DNA of 64,000 bases, taken from contig NZ_JALKBG010000008.1 of assembly GCF_023016155.1 (NCBI RefSeq), forward strand, positions 188,501-252,500. Direction: 5' to 3'. The stretch comes from Aliiroseovarius sp. F20344. Its GTDB lineage: Bacteria > Pseudomonadota > Alphaproteobacteria > Rhodobacterales > Rhodobacteraceae. This document shows, piece after piece, positions 9,947 to 17,491 of the stretch. Position numbers and translations under genes: made by a program. The notes beneath the pieces were generated by a model. That model was given only the letters and a program-made list of their open reading frames with translations. It searched no databases and was not told where the DNA came from. Each line of letters starts with the position of its first letter. Position 1 is the stretch's first letter.

Positions 9947-10861
9947 TTATCGAAAGAGGTCCTGCGCTGTTTGAGGGCGAATGTTGTCCCAATTGATTGG
10001 CTGCCCTATTGCCTTGTCGATAGTGCTGCCCGTCATGTCGACATTGGACCATTTCGAACCGGAAATCTGTGCCCCGATAAAGCTTGCGCGGCTAAAATCT
10101 GATACATTTTCTGTCCAGGCGACAGCCTCGCGCAGATTAGCATGATTGAAATTTGTACCCTTGGCGGAGCAGCCCGACAGGAATGCACTACGGAAGTTCC
10201 CATGGCTGGCGTCAAAGCCCGACAGGTCGCAAAAACTTATGTTCCAGAAGCTGAAGTCGATGTCGCCAATGTCGACGCTCGCTGCCGGCTCGACACTCGT
10301 TCGCGCTGCCTGCAGTACAGCGAGTGCGGCCATCACACTTTCATCCCTGGTGCGTGTAATCCCGTCGCGGGTGTCCAACTTGGTATGATCATCCACGACC
10401 CCCCGTCGTTCTTCTACCGCGAATTCCAAATACGACAAGAGGATGCGGATTGCCTGCTCTGCCACATCGTTTGATGATTTGCCCGGTGGGTCTGTAACAA
10501 TCGCGCTGAGCATTTCGATAGCGTCTAGCCGGTCGGGGAGGGCGACAGCCCCGGGGTCGCCGCGCAATGCGCGGGTTATCTCGGCAATCCGTTCAGCATG
10601 AGTTGGGCGTGCGAAATCGAAGGGTGGTTCGGTTTTGGGTTGCACCCCAACGGGCTTTGACACCACCGTCTGGTTATCGGGATCTATGATTGGCTCCTGT
10701 TTCCCAATTAAGTGTTCCACCCAGTCGTCGCCTGTTGAAATTACCACTGTAACTACGGCGAACACCCCAGTAACGACGGCTGCAATCACCGTGGACGCCG
10801 AACGCGGATCTGACCAAAGTGACTTTCGTTCTGGTTTCTCGTCGTTGGGCTCAGCATTCAT
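9947..10861 (-). CDS. Membrane-anchored pentapeptide-repeat protein
   Basis: 304 residues; the ATG at 10861 has a strong AGGAGG site. One membrane helix lies at about residues 22-42 after a charged 20-residue cytoplasmic tail. A Pro/Asp-rich linker and a helical middle (about 88-190) follow. From about residue 197 to 285 the chain shows A(D/N)LXX-like pentapeptide repeats, for example FSFWN-ISFCD-LSGFD and FNHAN-LREAV, which fold as a right-handed quadrilateral beta-helix. No enzymatic motif is seen. It follows the secreted protease gene by 27 bases on the same strand and is probably co-transcribed with it, so the two products may act together at the cell envelope. Function unknown. Confidence 0.75.
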   Translation of the reverse strand: MNAEPNDEKPERKSLWSDPRSASTVIAAVVTGVFAVVTVVISTGDDWVEHLIGKQEPIIDPDNQTVVSKPVGVQPKTEPPFDFARPTHAERIAEITRALRGDPGAVALPDRLDAIEMLSAIVTDPPGKSSNDVAEQAIRILLSYLEFAVEERRGVVDDHTKLDTRDGITRTRDESVMAALAVLQAARTSVEPAASVDIGDIDFSFWNISFCDLSGFDASHGNFRSAFLSGCSAKGTNFNHANLREAVAWTENVSDFSRASFIGAQISGSKWSNVDMTGSTIDKAIGQPINWDNIRPQTAQDLFR

Positions 10862-10888
10862 GGTATCTCCTCCTGTCCTCTGCCGCCT

Positions 10889-12226
10889 CTAGGGGCGAGG
10901 CCTTGCGCATTTCACCGCGCCTGCAACCGGTGCGTCGTGATCGCTGCGCCCGCGGTCTCCGTCCAGATCGATCTGCGTCATGAACGCACCATCTAGGCAC
11001 CATGTCTCTGTATGTGGCGAATGGCTGTCCAACCGCCGTGCATCTAACTGCGTGGGCGCTTCAACCTCGATCCAGTACATCGATCCCCATTGCTGAGCGC
11101 CAGCATCGGCGGGCCGACAACACTGTGCCGCGCCAACTACAGGAGTGTCATTTGCGCTGTAGGCACGATCTCCATCGAGATCGAGCGCCGTCAGGTAATG
11201 CCCATCGGGACACCAGTCAGGGCGCTTGCCGTGGCTGTTTACTCCGCGGCGTTGAACTTCAACCCAGGTGCATGATCCCCAGGACGCTGAGGAGTTCCTT
11301 ATTCCGCAGCATTGGACCTGTCCGACTACCGGTGCATCATGAGCATGCAGATTGCGTGGGCCATCGAGATCCATTTGAACCATGTAACTGCCGACCGGGC
11401 ACCATGCACCGCCCTGTGCGTGGCTGTTAATGCCACCGTTCTCGACAGCCACCCATTGGCAATTCGCCCAGCCACGCTGCGGCAATCTAAAAATCCAGTT
11501 GTATGAATACGCTGTCGGCCGATACCACGAATGCCGCGCAGGTTCGCCGGGGTTGGCTGCATGCGATGCGACGCCGACCACCCGACCACGGCTGTTCAGC
11601 AACGGTCCACCGGAATCTCCGGGGCAGGTGCTGTAGCCTGGATAGTCGAAATGGATCGCTGCATAATTGGCTTGGGTGACGCTAAGGGTCAGCTGTCGCT
11701 TGCCCTGCGGAGGCTGATTGCAGTGCGAACCAGTGGCGCCATACCCAACAAGCGTGAGTGCATCGCCAGTCAAGGGCGTGACCGACGGAAACTCGATCGG
11801 GATCGGCACAACGCTTGCCGCGACGTTGTGCACAGGAAAGTCTAAGTCGATAATCGCAACGTCTTCACGCAGCCAGCCGCGATTTTCGAACTCAGGGTGA
11901 TACCGGACGGTGCCCGGAATCTTGACTGTTGATCGTGTGCTTTGGCCGTTGGGGAAGACATTGTGTAGCTGGATCCCAGTCCGCCCGGGTGGTGCGCCAC
12001 GATAGCAATGGATCGCGGTCAATGCCATGTCGGACGCGATCAAAGTTGCGGTGCAGTTACCTTCGATGGTCTGGCCGACGGCCTCAAGGTTTCCGTCTGA
12101 AACAGGGGCGCTGGTCGTCAGTGCTTGTGCTTGATCAACTGTCGTTAGCGCCAACAGGAATACGCTTGTTCGCGCTATTTTATTTAAGGTTGATTGTCTC
12201 CGTTTGAAATTGAAACGCTGCCACAT
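10889..12226 (-). CDS. Secreted trypsin-like serine protease with three C-terminal repeats
   Basis: 445 residues from ATG 12226, chosen over an upstream in-frame start (12256) because AGGAGG lies about eight bases before it. A signal peptide with a hydrophobic core (SVFLLALTTV) ends near residue 35. The S1 triad is visible: His in LTAIHCYRG (about 73), Asp in REDVAIIDL (about 122) and Ser in CPGDSGGPLL (about 205). After about residue 250 the protease fold ends and three imperfect repeats with a 63-64 residue period follow, each built around W..C/Y-W-V/I-EV, a CxxG segment, a D-LDGDR segment and DAPVxGxxxCC. The enzyme should act outside the cytoplasm; the repeats may bind substrate or surface. 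No propeptide is obvious. Its partner gene is the pentapeptide-repeat protein 27 bases downstream. Confidence 0.85.
   Translation of the reverse strand: MWQRFNFKRRQSTLNKIARTSVFLLALTTVDQAQALTTSAPVSDGNLEAVGQTIEGNCTATLIASDMALTAIHCYRGAPPGRTGIQLHNVFPNGQSTRSTVKIPGTVRYHPEFENRGWLREDVAIIDLDFPVHNVAASVVPIPIEFPSVTPLTGDALTLVGYGATGSHCNQPPQGKRQLTLSVTQANYAAIHFDYPGYSTCPGDSGGPLLNSRGRVVGVASHAANPGEPARHSWYRPTAYSYNWIFRLPQRGWANCQWVAVENGGINSHAQGGAWCPVGSYMVQMDLDGPRNLHAHDAPVVGQVQCCGIRNSSASWGSCTWVEVQRRGVNSHGKRPDWCPDGHYLTALDLDGDRAYSANDTPVVGAAQCCRPADAGAQQWGSMYWIEVEAPTQLDARRLDSHSPHTETWCLDGAFMTQIDLDGDRGRSDHDAPVAGAVKCARPRP
10898..11470 (-). repeat. Three tandem 63-64-codon repeats in the protease gene
   Basis: Protein-level repeats at about residues 253-310, 316-372 and 380-443 of the protease. 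Shared positions include an opening Trp, a W-(V/I)-(A/E)-V element, SH, a Trp-Cys pair followed by G, the (M/L)DLDG segment (LDGDR in repeats 2 and 3), (D/T)(A/T)PV.G and a final Cys pair (one Cys in the third copy). Each unit holds four to five Cys except the third, which has fewer, suggesting disulphide-stabilised units outside the cell. I do not recognise the domain. Confidence 0.75.
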
Positions 12227-12430
12227 GATCCACCCTCCTGGCCGACATGTACTCACGTTAATTAGATCACATTCTCAATTTCACGCTTTGACTGAGGTCA
12301 ATCGCCACTCACTAGTGCTTTCGCAGTACAGAGCTACTATGCAGAAGGGGTAGATTAGGTTTTGACAGGACGAGTCTGGCATACCGGTTGGTACTAAAGT
12401 CAGATAGCTGGCAAGATCTGGCACCTTTGG

Positions 12431-13600
12431 CTATTCGTCCAAAACTTCATTGGCAAAGGCTAAATCGATTTCTCTCAACATAATCAGGCAATTCGACAGC
12501 TGGTCGATCGCAAGAAACTCATTCGCCTTGTGCGCCTGATCGATGCTTCCCGGCCCACACACGACCACGTCCATGCCAAGCTGTTGAAAGATCCCGGCCT
12601 CGGTCCCGAAGGGGGCGACATCGGCGGCATTGGCCCCGGTCAGTTCGGACAGAATGCGTTTGGCTTCGTTGTCCTCAACCGGGATCAAACCTGCGACCTC
12701 GCCTATGATTTCAGTCTCGATCGAGGCGTCGGGATGAACGGCCTGCATTGCGGGCAGAAGCGTGTCATTGCAATAGGTTGTGATGGCCCGTTTGACGAAC
12801 TCTGCATCCGAATTCTGCACTGGTCGCATCTCCCAATCGATCTGCGCTTTTGGGGCGATGACATTGTGCACGCTGCCGCCATGAAGCGCACCCACGTTCA
12901 TCGTCGTCCACGGCGGGTCGAAGGGGCTGTCTTTCGGGGCCATGTCTTTCAGCTGCTCGCGCAGCTCCAATAGTCGCGCCACATAGCGCACCGCATACTC
13001 TACCGCATTCACACCCAGATCGGGGGCGGAGCCGTGTCCTTCGAGACCCTGAAACCGCGTCGTATACTCAAAGCAACCTTTGTGGCCTTCGATGATGCGC
13101 ATCATGGTCGGCTCTCCAATGATGGCCATGGCCGGGCGTATGCCGCGTTCGGTCAGCGATTGGGCAAGATGCCCCGCGCCGATACAGCCGGTTTCCTCGT
13201 CATAAGTGAAGGCAAAGTGGATTGGTGCCGTGCGCGGGGTTTGCGCGAAGTGCGGTGCCATCGCCAAAGTCGCTGCGATGAATCCTTTCATGTCACATGT
13301 TCCGCGCCCATAAAGCCGTCCGTCACGCTCGACCATGTCGAAGGGATCCGAGGTCCAGTCCTGATCCGTGACGGGCACCACGTCGCTGTGGCCAGACAAG
13401 ACCAGTCCACCGTCGGTGTTCGGTCCCAGCGTGGCGAACAGATTGGCTTTCTGCCCTGTGGGATCTTGGAAGACCTCGACCCGTGCACCGCAGTTTTTCA
13501 GACGATCGGCCATGTAGCTGATCATCGCCAAATTGCTGTCCGCCGAGACCGTCGGAAAGGAAATCAGGTCCTTCAAGATGCGCTTGGCCTCGTCCAGCAT
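12431..13600 (-). CDS. M20-family deacetylase, acetylornithine-deacetylase-like (ArgE-like)
   Basis: 389 residues. Di-zinc M20 motifs are present: GHSDVVPV (metal His), RGTCDMKGF (bridging Asp), TYDEETGCIG (catalytic and metal Glu pair), GEPTMM, and a C-terminal AHKANEF metal His. The closest named type by sequence is acetylornithine deacetylase, which removes the acetyl group from N2-acetylornithine. Here it begins 3 bases after the stop of a DoeA-type ectoine hydrolase gene. DoeA yields N-acetyl-2,4-diaminobutyrate, so a role as the deacetylase of that product is likely from context; classical DoeB belongs to another fold. A genuine ArgE role is the alternative. Confidence 0.82.
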   Translation of the reverse strand: MLDEAKRILKDLISFPTVSADSNLAMISYMADRLKNCGARVEVFQDPTGQKANLFATLGPNTDGGLVLSGHSDVVPVTDQDWTSDPFDMVERDGRLYGRGTCDMKGFIAATLAMAPHFAQTPRTAPIHFAFTYDEETGCIGAGHLAQSLTERGIRPAMAIIGEPTMMRIIEGHKGCFEYTTRFQGLEGHGSAPDLGVNAVEYAVRYVARLLELREQLKDMAPKDSPFDPPWTTMNVGALHGGSVHNVIAPKAQIDWEMRPVQNSDAEFVKRAITTYCNDTLLPAMQAVHPDASIETEIIGEVAGLIPVEDNEAKRILSELTGANAADVAPFGTEAGIFQQLGMDVVVCGPGSIDQAHKANEFLAIDQLSNCLIMLREIDLAFANEVLDE

Positions 13601-13603
13601 GGG

Positions 13604-14788
13604 TTAGCCTTTCACAAAGAGCTTGCGGTCGATGCTACACATCGGCTCGGCTGCGCCGTCGTCGCGGATCAGGATGGTTTCGGTGGTCTCAAGCCCCCAG
13701 CTGTCCATCCAAAGCGCGGGCATGAAGTGGAAGACCATGCCGGGTTTCAGCACCGTCTCATCCTCGCTGCGGATCGACGCGGTACGTTCGCCCCAATCCG
13801 GCGGGTAGCTGAGGCCGATGGGATAGCCCATGCGGCCCGACCGCTCGATCCCATGCTTGGCAAGAACATCCATGAAAGCGTTGGCGATGTCGCAGGTGCG
13901 ATTGCCCGCGCGGGCCGCGTTCAAACCCGCTTCGATGCCTTCAAGCTGCGCCCCCTCAGCGCGCAACATCTCGTCCGAGGGTTGGCCAAGGAACACCGTC
14001 CGGCACAGCGGCGCGTGATATCGGCGATAGCAGCCCGACAGCTCAAAAAAGGTCGCTTCGCCTTCGCGCATGGGGGCGCCGTTCCATGTCAGGTGTGCGG
14101 CAGTGGCGTCGAGGCCGGAGGGCGTCAGGGGGACGATCGCGGGATAGTCGCCCCAATCGTCGCCGACCCCGGTGATGCCCGCATGCATGATATCCGCCAC
14201 CAGATCGTTCTTGCGTACACCCGGTGCGGCGCGGTCAATTGCGGTCTGGACGACCTTGTCGGAAATGCGTGCAGCTTTGCGGATGAAGGCAATCTCGTCC
14301 TCGGACTTGACCAGCCGTTGCCAGTTAACCAAGGCCGTCGCATCCACAAGTTTAGCCTCGGGTAGCTCGTCTGTCAGGACCGCATGGGCCTTGGCCGAGT
14401 AGTAATAGTTCTCCATCTCGACGCCGATACGGGCGGTGCTGAAACCGAGCGCTTTCAGCTGCGCGGCAAGGTCTTGCATCGGATGAACCACGGTCGACTG
14501 AACGAAATGGTCGCCATAGCCAAGGATGTTTTCGTGATCCATCCAACAAGTGCGGCGCCCGCCCATCATATCCATGTAGCGACCCCACCAGATCGGTTCG
14601 CCCTCCATCGTCAGGATCACGCCCTGATGGACATAGAAGGACCAGCCATCATAGCCGGTCAGCCAAGCTTGATTTGACGGGTCAGTGACAAAGATCGCGT
14701 CCAGCCCGGCCTGAGCCATTGCGGCGCGGGTCAGGGCGATCCTGCGATCGTATTCTGTTTGGCTGAAGGGTGCGTTGGTTGCTGTCAT
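13604..14788 (-). CDS. doeA: Ectoine hydrolase DoeA/EutD-like (M24 creatinase-prolidase fold)
   Basis: 394 residues, the usual length for DoeA. The creatinase-like N-domain carries WLTGYDGWSFYVHQG near residue 48 and the C-terminal pita-bread domain carries SYPPDWGERT and MVFHFMPALWM; these segments agree with remembered Halomonas DoeA. DoeA opens the tetrahydropyrimidine ring of ectoine to give N-acetyl-2,4-diaminobutyrates. The ATG has a clear AGGAG site. It lies 10 bases after an aminotransferase gene and 3 bases before an M20 deacetylase gene: together a plausible ring-opening, deacetylation and transamination route. The eutABC genes for hydroxyectoine and the UehABC TRAP carrier usual in Roseobacters are not here. 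Xaa-Pro peptidase is the less likely alternative. Confidence 0.78.
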   Translation of the reverse strand: MTATNAPFSQTEYDRRIALTRAAMAQAGLDAIFVTDPSNQAWLTGYDGWSFYVHQGVILTMEGEPIWWGRYMDMMGGRRTCWMDHENILGYGDHFVQSTVVHPMQDLAAQLKALGFSTARIGVEMENYYYSAKAHAVLTDELPEAKLVDATALVNWQRLVKSEDEIAFIRKAARISDKVVQTAIDRAAPGVRKNDLVADIMHAGITGVGDDWGDYPAIVPLTPSGLDATAAHLTWNGAPMREGEATFFELSGCYRRYHAPLCRTVFLGQPSDEMLRAEGAQLEGIEAGLNAARAGNRTCDIANAFMDVLAKHGIERSGRMGYPIGLSYPPDWGERTASIRSEDETVLKPGMVFHFMPALWMDSWGLETTETILIRDDGAAEPMCSIDRKLFVKG

Positions 14789-14798
14789 CGAAATCTCC

Positions 14799-16172
14799 TT
14801 AGCCCAAAACTGCGTGAACAGCGCGGGCGGTCGCGCCCGCGATCAGGTCCGCCTCCTCTTTTGTCAGGCAAAACGGCGGCGCAAATCCCAGTATATCACC
14901 TTGAGGCATGGCACGGGCGATGATGCTGTCTTGTTCCAGCAGCTTGGCGGCAATCTGCGGGCCGATTTTGTCGCTGGCATCAAAGAAGCTGCGGCTGCTC
15001 TTGTCGGCCACGAACTCGACCGCGCAGAGCATCCCTTCACCGCGGACCTCGCCCACATTTGCGTGGGATCCCAGTGCGTCCTGTATCGCTTTGTTCAGAT
15101 AAGCCCCTACTGCGCCGGCATTCGCGACCAGATCCAGATCGTCGATCAGCTTCAGGTTGGCGACCCCGGCGGCCGCACCGATCGGGTGGGCGGAGTAGGT
15201 CCAGCCATGGCCGATGGGGCCGTTTTCGTCCGTTCCTTGCTCCAACACCTTCCACATCTTGTCGGAAACGATGGTTCCCGACAGCGGCGCATAGGCCGAT
15301 GTCAGCCCCTTGGCGATGGTGATCAGGTCTGGGCGCAGGCCATAATGCTCGGACCCAAACATTGTCCCCAACCGGCCAAACCCGGTAACAACCTCGTCCG
15401 CGACCAAAAGGATGTCATGTTTCTCAAGTACGGCTTGGATCGCCTGCCAATAGCCTGCAGGGGGCGGGACGATCCCACCCGTGCCCAGCACCGGCTCGCC
15501 GATGAAGGCGGCAATGGTGTCAGCGCCTTCACGCGCGATCAGCGCTTCCAGCTCGGATACGCAATGGGCCACGAACTGGGCCTCGGTTTGTGCCAGATCC
15601 GGGCGGCGGAAATAATAAGGCGCTTCGGTGTGGATCACCTGCGCCAACGGCAGGTCGAACATATTGTGAAACAGTTCAAGACCAGTGAGCGATCCTGTCA
15701 TCAGCCCGGACCCATGATACCCCCGCCAGCGCGAGATGATCTTCTTCTTCTCGGGGCGGCCAAGGATGTTGTTGTAGTACCAGATCAGCTTGATGTTGGT
15801 TTCATTCGCATCCGATCCGGACAGACCGAAATAGACCTTCGACATGTGATCAGGCGCCCGATCAAGGATCATTTTGGACAGGGTGATCGACGCCTCGGTC
15901 CCATGCCCGACATAGGAATGGTAATAGGCCAGTTCGCGGGCCTGATCGGCGATGGCGTCTGCGATTTCGGATCGGCCATAGCCCACATTCACACAGTAAA
16001 GACCGGCAAAGGCATCCAGCAGACGGTTCCCGTCGCGATCTTCGATGTGACAGCCGTTGCCACCGGTGATCACGCGATGAGGAACGTTGCCTCGTGCAAA
16101 CTCGGCCAGATGTGTCGATGGGTGGAAGAAGTTTTCACGATCCCAGGTTTCAAGTTGGTCGTTGTGAAGCAT
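14799..16172 (-). CDS. Class III PLP-dependent aminotransferase
   Basis: 457 residues from the ATG at 16172 (GAAGGG ribosome site; an upstream in-frame ATG at 16232 would add 20 residues lacking family likeness). Fold-type I class III features: SGSDANETNIKL in the cofactor-binding part, HGSGLMTGSLTG, DEVVTGFGR with the PLP-contacting Asp, and the Schiff-base Lys in TIAKGLTSAY. Similar enzymes use pyruvate or 2-oxoglutarate as acceptor with omega-amino donors such as diaminobutyrate, taurine, beta-alanine or putrescine. As first gene of an operon with doeA and a deacetylase, diaminobutyrate (DoeD-like) is the likely donor. The donor cannot be read from the sequence alone. Confidence 0.85.
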   Translation of the reverse strand: MLHNDQLETWDRENFFHPSTHLAEFARGNVPHRVITGGNGCHIEDRDGNRLLDAFAGLYCVNVGYGRSEIADAIADQARELAYYHSYVGHGTEASITLSKMILDRAPDHMSKVYFGLSGSDANETNIKLIWYYNNILGRPEKKKIISRWRGYHGSGLMTGSLTGLELFHNMFDLPLAQVIHTEAPYYFRRPDLAQTEAQFVAHCVSELEALIAREGADTIAAFIGEPVLGTGGIVPPPAGYWQAIQAVLEKHDILLVADEVVTGFGRLGTMFGSEHYGLRPDLITIAKGLTSAYAPLSGTIVSDKMWKVLEQGTDENGPIGHGWTYSAHPIGAAAGVANLKLIDDLDLVANAGAVGAYLNKAIQDALGSHANVGEVRGEGMLCAVEFVADKSSRSFFDASDKIGPQIAAKLLEQDSIIARAMPQGDILGFAPPFCLTKEEADLIAGATARAVHAVLG

Positions 16173-16771
16173 TGTGTGCCCTTCAGGTTCGGGCGGCGCG
16201 CCGCCGGTTGTCATGAAAGGAGCCTGTTGCACGCATCAAACCGAGAGGGTCCAACCAGAGCAGACGGGCTCCGCTCACCCCGACAGCAGCGCGCAATGCC
16301 TTTATTGTCTGGGCAATCCAATAGATGCATGAAGGCACTAGCTTCAGCAATGAATAATTATAACCAAGGGACGATTGACTTGGCGGATTTTGAAACAAGA
16401 TGGCTGCACCATTGGTTGTGAAGGTAAGCTTTGGGTTGCCCATTCAAAGCGTCACAGTCGGCTTTGTTTGGTCGCGGCCTTTGTTCAGTCCGCAGGATTA
16501 ATAATAGGCTTTTCGCCGGTATCTCAAGGCGGGGCGGCGATCTCTTTCCGTTCGCAAATTGGGTCACCAGTTTGCATGCAGCCTTGTGTTACTTTCGTGT
16601 TTATCTTTCGCTGCGTTTCCACTGTTTTCTGTCCAGATTCTCTGAACTGAGCATTCGCGCTATGCGTAGCATCCTCTTTACTCGTGAAGTGAATTTGCAC
16701 GGTGAAGAGTGTATTCAAAGCAATTTTGCCAACTGGTTTATTTCGTGCAGTCGTTTCTTTTCGCCGTCTTG
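16173..16771. other. Gene-free stretch between hydrolase and aminotransferase genes
   Basis: About 600 bases, with AT-rich segments around 16350-16375. Several short frames are open on both strands but none shows a family, ribosome site or consistent codon use. It probably carries the promoter of the aminotransferase-doeA-deacetylase operon, which would make that operon separate from the importer-hydrolase operon upstream. Confidence 0.5.
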
Positions 16772-17491
16772 TCAAACGGTAAGGAAATCTCTCAAAACGC
16801 TGTTGAATAGCCCGGGTTTCTCCAAATGTGCGGCATGGGCGCATCCCGGTATGACTGAAAGGTTCGCGTTGGAAATGGATTTCCACAATTGCTCGGTCTG
16901 ACGCCATGGGTAGGTGCGATCCTCGTCACCCCAGACAACCAAGGTTTTGTTCTGAATACTCTCCAGTCGCTCAACGCCGCTCCAGTTTTCCATCGCATCG
17001 AGCCCGTTGAGCATGGCTTCTAGTCCGCACTGCTCAGCTATTGTCGCACAGGTCTCATAGCCAGCTGCATTTTCCCGCTCAAGAAACCAAGTTGCTGCGA
17101 TCCGTCTGGCGGTGGACTGAGGCCCGTCTGCAAGCGCACGGCGTTTGGAAGTGCAGATGGTCTCGAACCGACCGGGAAGGACACCCGTTGCACCGGTGCC
17201 ATAAAGCACAAGCCTGTCAACACGTTCCGGAGCTTGCGCGACCATCTCTTGTGCAACCATGCCGCCCATCGAATGGCCAACCAAGTTGAACCGCTCGACA
17301 CCGCGCGCGCTAAGATCGCCCAAAGACCATTCGGCATATCCAGCAATACTGTCCAGTGCATCGCAATGCGCATTCTCGCCATATCCCGGTAGGTCCAGGC
17401 TTATAACCTCATATCCAGCTTCAGGGTCAATTTGCCCCTGCCATTGTCGACTGCCACCCATAAACCCATGAACAAAGACAACTGGGTTCAT
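16772..17491 (-). CDS. Alpha/beta-fold hydrolase
   Basis: 239 residues, single-domain alpha/beta hydrolase. The oxyanion-region HGF is at residues 8-10 (VFVHGFMGGS), the nucleophile elbow is GHSMGG near residue 92, an acidic residue follows in VWGDEDRTYP and the catalytic His lies in GCAHAAHLEKP. No signal peptide, so cytoplasmic. Its ATG overlaps the stop of the ABC permease gene by four bases, so it is the last gene of the importer operon. A link to the imported compound (for example ester or amide hydrolysis) is inference. Confidence 0.85.
   Translation of the reverse strand: MNPVVFVHGFMGGSRQWQGQIDPEAGYEVISLDLPGYGENAHCDALDSIAGYAEWSLGDLSARGVERFNLVGHSMGGMVAQEMVAQAPERVDRLVLYGTGATGVLPGRFETICTSKRRALADGPQSTARRIAATWFLERENAAGYETCATIAEQCGLEAMLNGLDAMENWSGVERLESIQNKTLVVWGDEDRTYPWRQTEQLWKSISNANLSVIPGCAHAAHLEKPGLFNSVLRDFLTV

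Noticed and set aside
13034-14365. Long open frame on the plus strand opposite argE-like and doeA
   Set aside because: It is the antisense shadow of two well-supported minus-strand genes and has no family features.
14775-16421. 548-codon open frame opposite the aminotransferase
   Set aside because: Antisense of a conserved class III aminotransferase; composition and lack of family likeness mark it as a shadow.
16431-16901. 156-codon plus-strand frame in the gap after the hydrolase gene
   Set aside because: Overlaps the end of the hydrolase gene, no ribosome site, no family, Cys-rich random-looking sequence.
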